From Dietzia aurantiaca (lineage in GTDB: Bacteria; Actinomycetota; Actinomycetes; Mycobacteriales; Mycobacteriaceae): a stretch of DNA of 64,000 nucleotides. The stretch spans positions 62,001 to 126,000 of the forward strand of contig NZ_JAIFXZ010000011.1 of the NCBI RefSeq assembly GCF_021033825.1, in the 5' to 3' direction. The notes beneath the pieces were generated by a model. It saw nothing but the letters and a program-made list of their open reading frames with translations. It did not search any database and was not told the DNA's origin. Position 1 is the stretch's first letter. Each line of letters begins with the position of its first letter. This document shows positions 17,292 to 26,214 of the stretch, in pieces. Both the position numbers and the translations under genes were made by a program.

Positions 17292-17804
17292 ATGAGTCTG
17301 CGCGAGGCGTTCGCCTTTCCCGAGATCGTCAACGACTACGCGGCCCGCTGCACCGCGGCGCTCGTCGTCACGCTCGCAGTGGTCACGATCATCGTGCCGA
17401 CGCCCGTTCAGACCTGGCTCGCCGGCGTGCTCTTTGTGGGCTTCGCGCTCCGCGTCGCCGGCGGCCCCCGGTACTCGCCGTTCGGCCGGCTGTCGGTGCA
17501 CGTGCTGGCACCCAGGGTCAGTGCCGAGCCCAGGATGGTGGCCGGGGCGCCCAAGCGGTTCGCGCAGACCATCGGTCTGGTGATGTCCGGAGTGGCGTTC
17601 GGCTTGTTCCTCGCCGGCTTCGCCACCGCGGGCGCCGTGGTGCTCGGTGTGCTGGTGCTCGCGGCTCTCGCGGAGGCGGCGCTCGGGTTCTGCCTCGGTT
17701 GCTGGATCTACGGGCGGTTGCAGCGTGCCGGGATCGTCTCCGAGGACGCCTGCGTGGATTGCGCGGACATCTGGTCGCGCCCGGAGATGACCGCTCGCCA
17801 CTGA
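17292..17804 (+). CDS. DUF4395 family membrane protein
   Basis: Membrane protein of 170 aa with four TM segments in two hairpins (about 22-38, 42-58, 95-112 and 115-132). Family marks are the N-terminal FPEIVNDYAARCTAAL, the loop KRFAQTIG and the cysteines of GFCLGCWIYGRL, followed by EDACVDCADI. The clustered cysteines hint at a redox or metal role; relatives often lie beside thioredoxin-like or rhodanese genes, which is not the case here. AAAGG upstream fits the ATG. A possible operator lies 27 bp before the start and a hairpin follows the stop. Confidence 0.85.
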   Translation: MSLREAFAFPEIVNDYAARCTAALVVTLAVVTIIVPTPVQTWLAGVLFVGFALRVAGGPRYSPFGRLSVHVLAPRVSAEPRMVAGAPKRFAQTIGLVMSGVAFGLFLAGFATAGAVVLGVLVLAALAEAALGFCLGCWIYGRLQRAGIVSEDACVDCADIWSRPEMTARH

Positions 17805-17818
17805 TGCAGTCCCGTCCA

Positions 17819-17844
17819 GACGCCCGGCGCCTACCGGGCAGCGT
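17819..17844 (+). terminator. Hairpin after the DUF4395 gene
   Basis: Stem GCCCGG/CCGGGC (17822-17827 and 17834-17839) extended by GAC/GTC around a one- to two-base bulge, 15 bp after the stop. Modest strength. Confidence 0.45.
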
Positions 17845-17964
17845 CCGCGCACAATCGCTTCCACGCGGGCGTGGGACGACTCCTCCGCCCGGGGGTCGTC
17901 ACCGGCACCGGCCCGCTTCCGCGGCGGCCATGCGGGCGTCGGAGCTCGGGGTTACTGTGGTGCC

Positions 17965-18498
17965 ATGAGCTACCCCGCTGACGATCGCCGCCCCGAGGAT
18001 TTCGATGCGTTCGCGGGGGACGGCACCTCGAGCCCTTCGAGCGACTGGCGGAACGATCCCTCGCCGGGAACGGACCAGGCCGGGGCGCCCTATGGCGCGA
18101 ACCCCTATCTCGCGGATCCTCTCGGGAACCAGCAGTACGGTGCTCAGCAGTACGGGGCCCAGCTCTACGGCGGGCAGCCCCTCGCCGGCCCGGGATTCGC
18201 CGCGCCGGGCTACGGGGCACCCGCGTACGGCGCGGTCCAGCCCTACGGCCAGTATCCGCAGGTGGCGCGCAAGGACCCGGCGATCATGCTGGTGGCGTCG
18301 CTGATCATCCCGGGACTCGGCACGCTCCTCAACGGCTCGACCGGTAAGGGGATCGGCATCTTCGCCGGCTACTGCATCGGCGCACTGCTGTCGGTGATCC
18401 TCATCGGACTGCCGATCATGTTCGGCTTCTGGGTCTGGGGGATGGTCGACGCCTACAACGGCGCCAAGGACTTCAACGCGCGCCACGGCCTGCCCTGA
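17965..18498 (+). CDS. TM2-like membrane protein with Tyr/Gly/Gln-rich N-terminus
   Basis: 177 aa. Residues 1-105 are disordered, rich in Gly, Tyr, Gln, Ala and Pro, with repeating QQYGAQ and APGYGAPAYGA units. The C-terminal 70 residues hold two TM helices joined by a short charged turn: KDPAIMLVASLIIPGLGTLLNG, then GIFAGYCIGALLSVILIG, ending WVWGMVDAYNGAKDFNA. This resembles TM2-domain proteins, whose function is unknown. TACTGT ends 6 nt before the ATG and there is no ribosome site, so the mRNA is probably leaderless. The low-complexity arm could drive self-association. Confidence 0.8.
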   Translation: MSYPADDRRPEDFDAFAGDGTSSPSSDWRNDPSPGTDQAGAPYGANPYLADPLGNQQYGAQQYGAQLYGGQPLAGPGFAAPGYGAPAYGAVQPYGQYPQVARKDPAIMLVASLIIPGLGTLLNGSTGKGIGIFAGYCIGALLSVILIGLPIMFGFWVWGMVDAYNGAKDFNARHGLP

Positions 18499-18556
18499 GC
18501 CCTGAGCCCGGCCCGACCCGACCCGCCGGATCCGCGCGTTTCCGTAACCTGGTCGC

Positions 18557-20563
18557 ATGACTGCGACCGAGAACCCCACCACCGACACCCAGCGCCCCTC
18601 CGGCCTGGATCTCCGGTACATCAACACCGACGTGCGGTCCCAGGACGACCTGTACCAGCACGTCAACGGCACCTGGATCCGCGACCATGTGATCCCCGCC
18701 GACCGTCCCATCGACGGCGCGTTCCTCGCCCTGCGTGACCTGTCCGAGGAGCGAGTGCGCGACATCATCACCGACGCTGCCGTCGACTCGCAGATCGGCG
18801 CGTTCTACGCCTCGTTCATGGACACCGACGCGGTCGAGGCCGCGGGCGTGGCGGCGCTCGCCCCCGACCTGGCGGAGATCGACGCTGCCACCGACGCCAC
18901 CTCGCTGGCGTTGGCCATGGCCCGCCTCGAGCGGGCCGGCATCGGCGGTCTGATCGGGGCCTACGTCAACAACGACGCCAAGAACTCCAGCGAGTACATC
19001 CTCTACCTGGTGCAGTACGGAATCGGGCTGCCGGACGAGTCCTACTACCGGGAGGAGCAGTACGGGCCGATCCGCGAGCAGTACACCGAGCACATCGCCC
19101 GGATGCTCGAACTGGCCGGCCTCGCCGGCGCCGGGGACGCCCGCGCGCGTGCCGAGCGGATCGTCGTCCTGGAGACCCGCATCGCCGCCGCGCACTGGGA
19201 CGTGGTGGCCCGCCGCGATGCCGACAAGACGTACAACCCCGTCACCTGGGACGAGCTGCCCACGCTGGCGCCCGGCTTCCCGTGGCACGAGTGGGCGCGC
19301 GAGCTCGGCGGCACCGAGGAGGCCTTCGGCCGCCTGGTGGCCATGCAGCCCGACTTCCTCACCGCGGTGGCCGAACTGTGGGCCGGCGAGCCGCTCGAGA
19401 CGTGGACCGAGTGGCTGCGCTGGCGGGTCGTCAGTTCGCGCGCCCCGTACCTGACCTCGGACCTGGTGGACGAGAACTTCCGCTTCTACGGCACCGCGAT
19501 GTCGGGCACCGAGGAGATTAAGGCGCGCTGGAAGCGCGGCGTCGGCGCCGTCGAGGCGGCCCTCGGCGAGGAGGTCGGCAAGGAGTACGTGTCCCGCCAC
19601 TTCCCGCCCGGGCACAAGGCGCGGATGGAGGAGCTCGTCGCCAATCTCACCGCCGCCTACCGCTACTCGATCAGTCGACTGCCGTGGATGACCCCCGCCA
19701 CCCAGGAGCGGGCGCTGGCCAAGCTCGAGGCGTTCGTGCCCAAGATCGGCTATCCCGACGAGTGGCGTGACTACTCGGCGCTCGAGGTGAAGGCCGACGA
19801 CCTGCTCGGCAACGTCCGGCGTTCCGCGCGGTTCGAGCACGACTACGAGCTCGGCAAGCTCGGCGGCCCGGTCGATCGCGGTGAGTGGCATATGACGCCG
19901 CAGACGGTCAACGCCTACTACAACCCGGTCATGAACGAGATCGTGTTCCCCGCCGCGATCCTGCAGCCGCCGTTCTTCGACGCCGACGCCGACGACGCCG
20001 CCAACTACGGGGCGATCGGTGCGGTGATCGGGCACGAGATCGGCCACGGCTTCGACGACCAGGGATCGAAGTACGACGGCGAGGGGAACCTGGTCGACTG
20101 GTGGACCGACGCGGACCGGTCCGCCTTCAGCATCCGCGTGGACAAGCTGATCGCCCAGTTCGAGGGCCTCACCCCGGACGGCCTGGACCCGGAGAAGGAC
20201 CACGTCAACGGTGCCTTCACGGTGGGCGAGAACATCGGTGACCTGGGCGGGCTGACGATCGCCCTGCTGGCCTACCGACTGGCGCAGAGCGCCGACGGCG
20301 AGCCCGTGCAGGGCACCGACGTGGGTCCGGAGATCGACGGCCTCACCGGGATCCAGCGGCTCATCGCCTCGTGGGCGATCGTGTGGCGCACCAAGACCCG
20401 TGCCGAGGAGGCCGCCCGCCGGCTGGCGGTGGACCCGCATTCGCCGCCGGAGTTCCGCTGCAACCAGGTCGTCAAGAACCTCGACGACTTCCACGAGTCC
20501 TTCGGCGTGGTCGAGGGCGACGGCATGTGGATGGCCCCGGAGGAGCGCGTCAGCATCTGGTGA
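18557..20563 (+). CDS. zmp1: M13 family zinc metallopeptidase (PepO/Zmp1 type)
   Basis: Neprilysin-like zinc endopeptidase, 668 aa, full length. The zinc motif HEIGH lies near residue 493 (GHEIGHGFDDQG), the third ligand region is GENIGDLGGLTIAL, and the substrate-binding NAYYNPVMNEIVFPAAIL precedes them; it ends with Trp as this family does. There is no signal peptide, as in mycobacterial Zmp1 (Rv0198c), whose neighbourhood is similar. TAACCT ends 6 nt before the ATG, suggesting a leaderless transcript. It should cut small peptides; any role outside the cell would need non-classical export. The symbol is by homology and synteny. Confidence 0.93.
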   Translation: MTATENPTTDTQRPSGLDLRYINTDVRSQDDLYQHVNGTWIRDHVIPADRPIDGAFLALRDLSEERVRDIITDAAVDSQIGAFYASFMDTDAVEAAGVAALAPDLAEIDAATDATSLALAMARLERAGIGGLIGAYVNNDAKNSSEYILYLVQYGIGLPDESYYREEQYGPIREQYTEHIARMLELAGLAGAGDARARAERIVVLETRIAAAHWDVVARRDADKTYNPVTWDELPTLAPGFPWHEWARELGGTEEAFGRLVAMQPDFLTAVAELWAGEPLETWTEWLRWRVVSSRAPYLTSDLVDENFRFYGTAMSGTEEIKARWKRGVGAVEAALGEEVGKEYVSRHFPPGHKARMEELVANLTAAYRYSISRLPWMTPATQERALAKLEAFVPKIGYPDEWRDYSALEVKADDLLGNVRRSARFEHDYELGKLGGPVDRGEWHMTPQTVNAYYNPVMNEIVFPAAILQPPFFDADADDAANYGAIGAVIGHEIGHGFDDQGSKYDGEGNLVDWWTDADRSAFSIRVDKLIAQFEGLTPDGLDPEKDHVNGAFTVGENIGDLGGLTIALLAYRLAQSADGEPVQGTDVGPEIDGLTGIQRLIASWAIVWRTKTRAEEAARRLAVDPHSPPEFRCNQVVKNLDDFHESFGVVEGDGMWMAPEERVSIW

Positions 20564-20592
20564 GGCGGGTGCCATGCGGTGCCCGGGCCGGG

Positions 20593-21270
20593 TCAGTAGC
20601 GCGCGAGGAGTTCCTCGTCGAGCGTGAACTCCCGGTGCGCCCCGCGGTTGATCGCCCCGGAGTCCATGAGTTCGCGCAGGCGTCGGCTCAGCGTCTCCGG
20701 GGTGGTGCCCAGGTACGAGGCGAGGTCGATCTGCGTCAGCGGCAGCTGCACCGAGGTGCGGCCGTCCTCGCCGCGGCGCCGCGGCAGTGACAGCAGGTAG
20801 GACACCACCCGGGTCGCCACGTCCTCCGAGGTGAGCGAGACCAACAGGTGCTCGCTCTCGGCGGTCTTCCGGGCCAGCGCCATGGTGATGGCGCGCTGGA
20901 GGGCCGGGTGGCGGTCGGCGATCGTTCGCAGGTCATCGAAGCGGATCTCGGTGAGCGTCGAGGCCTCGCCGGCTTCGACGAGGTAGCGCGCGGGGCTGTC
21001 CAGGGCGAACTCCACCAACCCGTAGTGGTCGCCCGGCCCGATGATCCGCACGATCCGGCGGCGCCCGGCCCGGTCGCTGCGCACCACGTGCAGGGATCCG
21101 GCGGTGACGAGGAGAAGTCGGGCCGCCGGCCCGCCGACCGTTTGCAGCACCCCGCCGGCCTCGATCTCCATGGTGTGCGCGACGGCCTCCAGTTGCTGGC
21201 GGCCCTCCGCGTCGAGGGCGGCGACGAGGTCGAACCGGCCGGTGAGGCCGTCGCGGCGGGAGCTGGGCAT
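20593..21270 (-). CDS. Crp/Fnr-family transcription regulator
   Basis: 225 aa. N-terminal cyclic-nucleotide-like beta barrel (about 20-125), long dimer helix (125-155) and C-terminal winged helix. The recognition helix ASYLGTTPETLSRRLREL has the Glu-x-x-Ser-Arg pattern that reads TTGA half-sites in Fnr-type proteins. The protein contains no cysteine, so it cannot hold an Fnr iron-sulfur cluster; a DNR-like haem or other ligand is more likely. It is divergent from ctaD, and the gap holds a perfect TTGAC-N4-GTCAA. I infer control of ctaD, and perhaps itself, in response to NO, oxygen or redox. Confidence 0.9.
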   Translation of the reverse strand: MPSSRRDGLTGRFDLVAALDAEGRQQLEAVAHTMEIEAGGVLQTVGGPAARLLLVTAGSLHVVRSDRAGRRRIVRIIGPGDHYGLVEFALDSPARYLVEAGEASTLTEIRFDDLRTIADRHPALQRAITMALARKTAESEHLLVSLTSEDVATRVVSYLLSLPRRRGEDGRTSVQLPLTQIDLASYLGTTPETLSRRLRELMDSGAINRGAHREFTLDEELLARY

Positions 21271-21317
21271 GGGTCGAGTATCGCCGCCGGGACGAGGTCT
21301 GGCCAGGAGTAGAGAAA

Positions 21318-21331
21318 TTGACGCCGGTCAA
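21318..21331. promoter_or_regulatory. Fnr/DNR-type operator TTGACGCCGGTCAA
   Basis: Perfect dyad TTGAC-GCCG-GTCAA centred 63 bp before the ctaD start and 54 bp before the divergent Crp/Fnr start. It matches the TTGA-N6-TCAA class bound by regulators with an E-x-x-S-R recognition helix, such as the protein encoded next door. Confidence 0.75.
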
Positions 21332-21387
21332 TGCGAAGCTGCAGGTGTGCGCCTAGCGTCGGCAGCAGGTCGTCTCAAGGGAGTGCC

Positions 21388-23142
21388 ATGTCATCAACGC
21401 TTGCCCCGTCGAGTCGAGCAGTCGGCGGGGGTGGTGCGCCCGTTCTCGCTCCGCGCCAGAGGCAGACGCCCTGGCAAATACTCACCACCACCGATCACAA
21501 GCAGATCGGCGTGATGTACGTCGTGGTGTGCTTCGCCTTCTTCTTCGCCGGCGGTCTGATGGCGCTGCTCCTACGCGCTGAACTCTTCTTCCCGGGAATG
21601 CAGTTCCTGGCGAACGAGCAGTACAACCAACTGTTCACCATGCACGGCACGGTGATGCTGTTGTTCTATGCCACCCCGATCGTGATCGGAATCGGCAACT
21701 ACGTGATGCCGCTGCAGATCGGTTCCCCGGATGTGGCGTTCCCGCGGTTGAACGCCTTCGGTTTCTGGCTGTTCACATTCGGCGGGGTCATCGCGCTCTC
21801 CGGGTTCCTCACGCCCGGTGGCGCGGCCGCGTTCGGCTGGACCATGTACATGCCGCTGGCGGACAAGATCCACTCGCCGAACGTCGGTGCGGAGCTCTGG
21901 ATCCTCGGGGTGGCGATCGGCGGGATCGGCACCATCCTCGGAGCCGTCAACTTCATCACCACCATCGTCTGCCTGCGCGCGCCGGGCATGACGATGTTCC
22001 GGATGCCGATCTTCACGTGGAACCTCCTCATCACCTCGGTGCTGATCCTGCTGATCTTCCCGCTGCTCACCGCCGCCGCGATGGGCGTCTTCTACGACCG
22101 GACGTTCGGCGGGCGCATCTACTCGGCCGGCAACGGCGGGGCCATCCTGTGGCAACACCTGTTCTGGTTCTTCGGCCACCCCGAGGTGTACGTGGTGGCG
22201 TTGCCGTTCTTCGGCATCGTCTCCGAGGTCTTCCCCGTGTTCTCGCGTAAGCCGCTGTTCGGCTACGCCGGCCTGGTGTTCGCGACCCTCGCGATCGCCG
22301 CCCTGTCGATGGCGGTGTGGGCGCACCACATGTTCGCCACCGGGTCCGTCCTGCTGCCGTTCTTCTCGTTCATGTCGTATCTCATCGCCGTGCCGACGGG
22401 CGTGAAGTTCTTCAACTGGATCGGCACCATGTGGAAGGGCAAGCTCACCTTCGAGACGCCGATGCTGTTCGCGCTCGGCTTCCTGGTGACGTTCCTGTTC
22501 GGCGGCCTGACCGGCATCATGATGGCCTCCGCGCCGATCGACTTCCACATCCACGACTCGTACTTCATCGTGGCGCACTTCCACTACACGCTGTTCGGCA
22601 CAATCGTGTTCGCCACCTTCTCCGGTGTGTACTTCTGGTTCCCCAAGGTCACCGGGCGGATGTACGACGAGCGGCTGGGCAAGCTGCACTTCTGGCTGAT
22701 GTTCATCGGCTTCCACACCACGTTCCTGGTCCAGCACTGGCTGGGGAACCAGGGCATGCCACGGCGCTACGCCGACTACCTGGCCAGCGACAACTTCACC
22801 GTCCTCAACCAGATCTCGACCGTCGGTTCGTTCATCCTGGGCATCGCGATGCTCCCGTTCATCTGGAACATGATCAAGAGCTGGCGGTACGGCGAGATCG
22901 TCACCGTCGACGACCCGTGGGGCGCGGCCAACTCGCTCGAGTGGGCCACCTCCTGCCCGCCGCCGCGTCACAACTTCGAGGCGCTGCCCCGCATCCGCTC
23001 GGAGCGCCCCGCCTTCGAGTTGCACTACCCGGAGATGTCGGAGCGGATGCGCGCCGAATCCCACGTCGGCGGCCGGCGGAAGTCCCACGATCCGCACTCG
23101 TCCAAGGACGTGGCCGAGCGCGGGCCGTCGCCGAGCAGATGA
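21388..23142 (+). CDS. ctaD: Cytochrome c oxidase subunit I (aa3 type)
   Basis: Catalytic haem-copper subunit of the terminal oxidase; reduces O2 and pumps protons. 584 aa from the ATG at 21388 (AAGGGAG upstream); a start 57 bp earlier is less likely. Twelve TM helices. Visible signature: haem a histidine in [12 protein letters not shown], the CuB/Tyr crosslink in [10 protein letters not shown], the CuB histidines in WAHHMFATG, and haem ligands in [12 protein letters not shown]. No ctaC/ctaE lies nearby, which is normal for this order where ctaD is unlinked. The Fnr-type dyad upstream suggests oxygen or NO control. Confidence 0.97.
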   Translation: MSSTLAPSSRAVGGGGAPVLAPRQRQTPWQILTTTDHKQIGVMYVVVCFAFFFAGGLMALLLRAELFFPGMQFLANEQYNQLFTMHGTVMLLFYATPIVIGIGNYVMPLQIGSPDVAFPRLNAFGFWLFTFGGVIALSGFLTPGGAAAFGWTMYMPLADKIHSPNVGAELWILGVAIGGIGTILGAVNFITTIVCLRAPGMTMFRMPIFTWNLLITSVLILLIFPLLTAAAMGVFYDRTFGGRIYSAGNGGAILWQHLFWFFGHPEVYVVALPFFGIVSEVFPVFSRKPLFGYAGLVFATLAIAALSMAVWAHHMFATGSVLLPFFSFMSYLIAVPTGVKFFNWIGTMWKGKLTFETPMLFALGFLVTFLFGGLTGIMMASAPIDFHIHDSYFIVAHFHYTLFGTIVFATFSGVYFWFPKVTGRMYDERLGKLHFWLMFIGFHTTFLVQHWLGNQGMPRRYADYLASDNFTVLNQISTVGSFILGIAMLPFIWNMIKSWRYGEIVTVDDPWGAANSLEWATSCPPPRHNFEALPRIRSERPAFELHYPEMSERMRAESHVGGRRKSHDPHSSKDVAERGPSPSR

Positions 23143-23183
23143 AACAGGTTCTACCGACGGCGGTGGGCGGTTAGGGTCCACCC

Positions 23184-24257
23184 ATGACGATTCGCGTTGT
23201 GGAGTGGTCGACCGGGTTCCTGGGGCGGATGGCGGTCGAGGCGATCGACGCCCGGCCCGAGCTCGAGCTGGTGGGGGTGTTCGTCTCCGACCCGGCCAAG
23301 GTCGGGGTCGACGCCGGCCGGCTGACCGGGCTCGGCCGCGACCTGGGCGTGACCGCCACCGACGACCGCGCCGCGCTCCTCGCGCTGGAGCCCGACGTGG
23401 TGCTCTACACGGCCGAGACCGAGACCCGGTTCATGGGCGGGATCGAGGACTTCACCGAGTTCCTGCGCGCAGGCATCAACGTGGTGGCCTCCGGCCCGGT
23501 GTTGCTGCAGTACCCGCACGGGACCATTCCCGAGGAGATGATCACCGCGCTGGCCGATGCCGGCCGCGAGGGTGGGGCGACGCTGCACGTGAACGGCATC
23601 GACCCTGGCTTCGCCAACGACGTCCTGCCACTGGCCATGACGAGCCTGTCCCGGCGGATCGATCTCATCCGGGTGGGGGAGATCGCCGACTACTCCGTCT
23701 ACCATCAGGGCGAGACCATGCGGCGCCTGTTCGGGTTCGGCCAGTCCATGGACACGCTGCCCCCGCTGCTGCGCTCGGGGATGCTCGCCGCCGGGTGGGG
23801 GTCGGTGGTGCGTCAGATCGCGGCCGCGCTCGAGGTCACCCTGGACGAGCCCCTGATCGAGAGACATGAGCGGATCGCCGCCGATCGCGACCTGTCGCTC
23901 CTGGCCTGTGAGGTGCCCGCCGGGACGCAGGCCGCCATGCGGTTCGAGGTGGTGGGGCAGGTCGATGGCGACGACCGCATCATCCTGGAACACGTCACCC
24001 GCACCGCGGACGACCAGGCGCCCGACTGGCCTCGGCCCGACCGCGGAAACGGTTGCTACCGCGTCGAGATCTTCGGTGAGCCGGAGATGCGGGTCGAGTT
24101 CACCCACCACGACTCCGGCGGCGACCACAACGTGTCCGGAATGCTCATCACGGCAATGCGGCTGGTCAACTCGATCGAGGCCGTGGTGGCGGCCGAGCCC
24201 GGATTCATCTACGCAAAGGACCTACCGATGATCACCGGGCGTGGCCTAATGGTTTGA
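23184..24257 (+). CDS. Dihydrodipicolinate-reductase-like NAD(P)-dependent oxidoreductase
   Basis: 357 aa. N-terminal Rossmann domain of the DapB-like group (VEWSTGFLGRMAVEAI at the start, where relatives read WGTGNVG), followed by a central alpha/beta domain. It resembles the actinobacterial proteins related to 2,4-diaminopentanoate dehydrogenase rather than true DapB, which is about 250 aa. The substrate is unknown. TAGGGT ends 6 nt before the ATG (leaderless pattern). The stop overlaps the first lipase start by one base, so a link to breakdown of a compound released by the lipases is conceivable, though only from gene order. Confidence 0.8.
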   Translation: MTIRVVEWSTGFLGRMAVEAIDARPELELVGVFVSDPAKVGVDAGRLTGLGRDLGVTATDDRAALLALEPDVVLYTAETETRFMGGIEDFTEFLRAGINVVASGPVLLQYPHGTIPEEMITALADAGREGGATLHVNGIDPGFANDVLPLAMTSLSRRIDLIRVGEIADYSVYHQGETMRRLFGFGQSMDTLPPLLRSGMLAAGWGSVVRQIAAALEVTLDEPLIERHERIAADRDLSLLACEVPAGTQAAMRFEVVGQVDGDDRIILEHVTRTADDQAPDWPRPDRGNGCYRVEIFGEPEMRVEFTHHDSGGDHNVSGMLITAMRLVNSIEAVVAAEPGFIYAKDLPMITGRGLMV

Positions 24258-25228
24258 TGAGGATCCTTCGTGTGGCCGGGGCGTTGGTGGCCGCCGTCGT
24301 CGTCGCCCTGTCCGGGGCGGGGGCCGCGCACGCGGCAGAGCAGGGCACCGACCCGTCCACACGCGCCCCGATCCCCGTCACCCACCACTTCCTCTCCGGC
24401 GCGGCACTGGCATTGGGCGAGCCCGGTGCCGCGCTGCCCGGCGCCAACGACTGGTCGTGCACGCCCGGCGCTGACAAGCCCCGGCCCGTGGTACTGGTCC
24501 ACGGCACGCTCGGGGGCGGCACCACCAACTGGGCCACCTACGGCCCGCTCCTGCACAACGAGGGCTACTGCGTCTACACGCTCACCTATGGGGCGATGCC
24601 CGGTGCGTCGTGGCCGCTGAGTGAACTGGGTGCCGTCTCCGATATCCGGGCCGTCTCGGCGCCGCAGGTCGCGCGGTTCGTCGACCGCGTGCTCGAGGCG
24701 ACCGGCGCCGAGCAGGTGGACCTGGTGGGCCACTCCCAGGGCACGCTCGTGTCCGGGCTTGTGGCCAAACACGAGCGCCCCGGCCGCGTGCACACCGTCG
24801 CGTCGATCTCCCCGCTGTGGCACGGCACCGGCGGCTCGCTCGTCGACCAGGTGCTCACCGGCTCCACCCGCGGCGATCGCGCCGCCATGGAGTTGGCCTG
24901 GGTGCCCGTCACCCAGATGATGTCCGGCTCGCTCCTGCTGCAGGAGCTGTGGGAAGGCGGGACCCCCTACGCGCCGGGCGTGCACTATCTCAACGTGGCG
25001 ACCCGGTACGACGAGGCGGTCCTGCCGTACACCTCGGGGCTGGTCGCCGGCCCGCTGACGACGAACGTCGTGGTCCAGGACGGCTGCGAGCAGAACCTGT
25101 CCGAGCACGTCGCGGTGGCCGCCGACCCTAGGGCCGCGGACTACGTGCTGAACGCGCTCGACCCGGAGCATCCGCGCGAGCCGCGGTGCGTGACGATCGC
25201 CCCGGTGCACGGCCCGACCGGCTCATGA
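24257..25228 (+). CDS. Secreted triacylglycerol lipase/esterase (first of two)
   Basis: 323 aa alpha/beta hydrolase with a cleavable signal peptide (about 1-27, ending AAHAA). Oxyanion motif VLVHGTLGGGTTNW near residue 80; nucleophile Ser160 in VGHSQGTLV; the catalytic Asp and His probably lie in NVATRYDEAV and NLSEHVAVAADP. Cysteines at about 68, 105, 276 and near the end fit disulfides of an exported enzyme. This matches the EstA/lipase class 2 family. The start is the ATG that overlaps the upstream stop (TGATG). The next gene is a paralogue overlapping by ATGA. Substrate specificity cannot be read. Confidence 0.88.
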   Translation: MRILRVAGALVAAVVVALSGAGAAHAAEQGTDPSTRAPIPVTHHFLSGAALALGEPGAALPGANDWSCTPGADKPRPVVLVHGTLGGGTTNWATYGPLLHNEGYCVYTLTYGAMPGASWPLSELGAVSDIRAVSAPQVARFVDRVLEATGAEQVDLVGHSQGTLVSGLVAKHERPGRVHTVASISPLWHGTGGSLVDQVLTGSTRGDRAAMELAWVPVTQMMSGSLLLQELWEGGTPYAPGVHYLNVATRYDEAVLPYTSGLVAGPLTTNVVVQDGCEQNLSEHVAVAADPRAADYVLNALDPEHPREPRCVTIAPVHGPTGS

Positions 25229-26196
25229 CGCCGCGTCGGCGGGCCCCGGCGATCGCAGGCCTGGTCGCGGCTGCGCTCCTCATCGTCGTCGTCGCACCCG
25301 GGACCGCCGGGGCCGCGCCCTCCGCCGACCAGGTCCCGTGGCGGTGGTGGGACGGCGCGGCGTATCAACTCACGCACGGCCTGGCCGACCCGCCCGCCCT
25401 GAACCGCGACGACTGCCGTCCGACCGCCGAGCGCCCGCACCCGGTGATCCTCGTCCACGGCACCGGGCTCAACGGCGGCAACTCGTGGGCGACCATCGGC
25501 ACGGCGTTGGCCGCGGAGGGTTTCTGCGTGTGGGCGCCCACCGTCGGGGCGCCGGGCGGGTCGGGCTCGACGGGAGGACTCGACTCGCTGACGGGGGCGT
25601 CGGCGCCGCAGCTGGCCGCGGAGATCGACCGCGTTCGGGGGCTCACCGGCGCCGACCGGGTCGACCTCGTGGGGCACTCGCAGGGGGCGATCGTGGCGTC
25701 GTTCGTCGCGGGGACCGTCCGTGCGGACGCGGTGCGCACCGTGGTCACGCTCGGTGCGGACCCGGCGAAATCGGGGGAGGGGCCGCCGGAGTTCGTCACC
25801 GCGATGCTCGGGGTGCTGTCAGCCGAGACCGCGCGGCGCGACGCCGAGGCGACCCTGGCGTGGCTGGGCGATGAGGGCGTGCCGTTCGCGCGCGGGGTGC
25901 GGTATGTGGCGGTGTCGTCGGACTACGACGAGCTCACCGGGCCCGTCGTAGCGCCCATCGTCCCGGACTGGGTGGACCTGCAGGCCGTGCGACTGCAGGA
26001 CGGGTGCGAGTCCGACCGCTCGGGGCACCTGACCGTGCTCGCCTCACCGCGCGCCGCGGACCTGGTGGCCGACGCGCTCGCCCCGGCGGAAGGTTCGCCC
26101 GCCGAGCCGGGAGGTGCGCCAGCCGAATCACACCCACCGCGATGCGTAGCCGCCGACCAGGTGCTGGGGGTCCTGGCGCCGGTGCCGCCGCGGTAG
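25225..26196 (+). CDS. Secreted triacylglycerol lipase/esterase (second of two)
   Basis: 323 aa paralogue of the preceding gene. Signal peptide at about 1-30 (AAALLIVVVAPGTAGA), oxyanion motif VILVHGTGLNGGNSW, nucleophile Ser152 in VGHSQGAIV, Asp/His candidates in AVSSDYDEL and DRSGHLTVLASP, and cysteines in equivalent places. The start is the ATG that overlaps the first lipase stop (ATGA); a GTG-led longer frame is less likely. The tandem arrangement suggests local duplication. The copies have diverged outside the motifs and the second has a Pro-rich C-terminal insertion, so they may differ in substrate. Confidence 0.88.
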   Translation: MTPRRRAPAIAGLVAAALLIVVVAPGTAGAAPSADQVPWRWWDGAAYQLTHGLADPPALNRDDCRPTAERPHPVILVHGTGLNGGNSWATIGTALAAEGFCVWAPTVGAPGGSGSTGGLDSLTGASAPQLAAEIDRVRGLTGADRVDLVGHSQGAIVASFVAGTVRADAVRTVVTLGADPAKSGEGPPEFVTAMLGVLSAETARRDAEATLAWLGDEGVPFARGVRYVAVSSDYDELTGPVVAPIVPDWVDLQAVRLQDGCESDRSGHLTVLASPRAADLVADALAPAEGSPAEPGGAPAESHPPRCVAADQVLGVLAPVPPR

Positions 26197-26214
26197 CGGT
26201 CGCCCGGGTGCTCG

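Noticed and set aside
18473-20575. Open frame of 700 aa on the minus strand opposite the M13 protease
   Set aside because: Antisense artefact; the plus-strand protease has HExxH and all family motifs.
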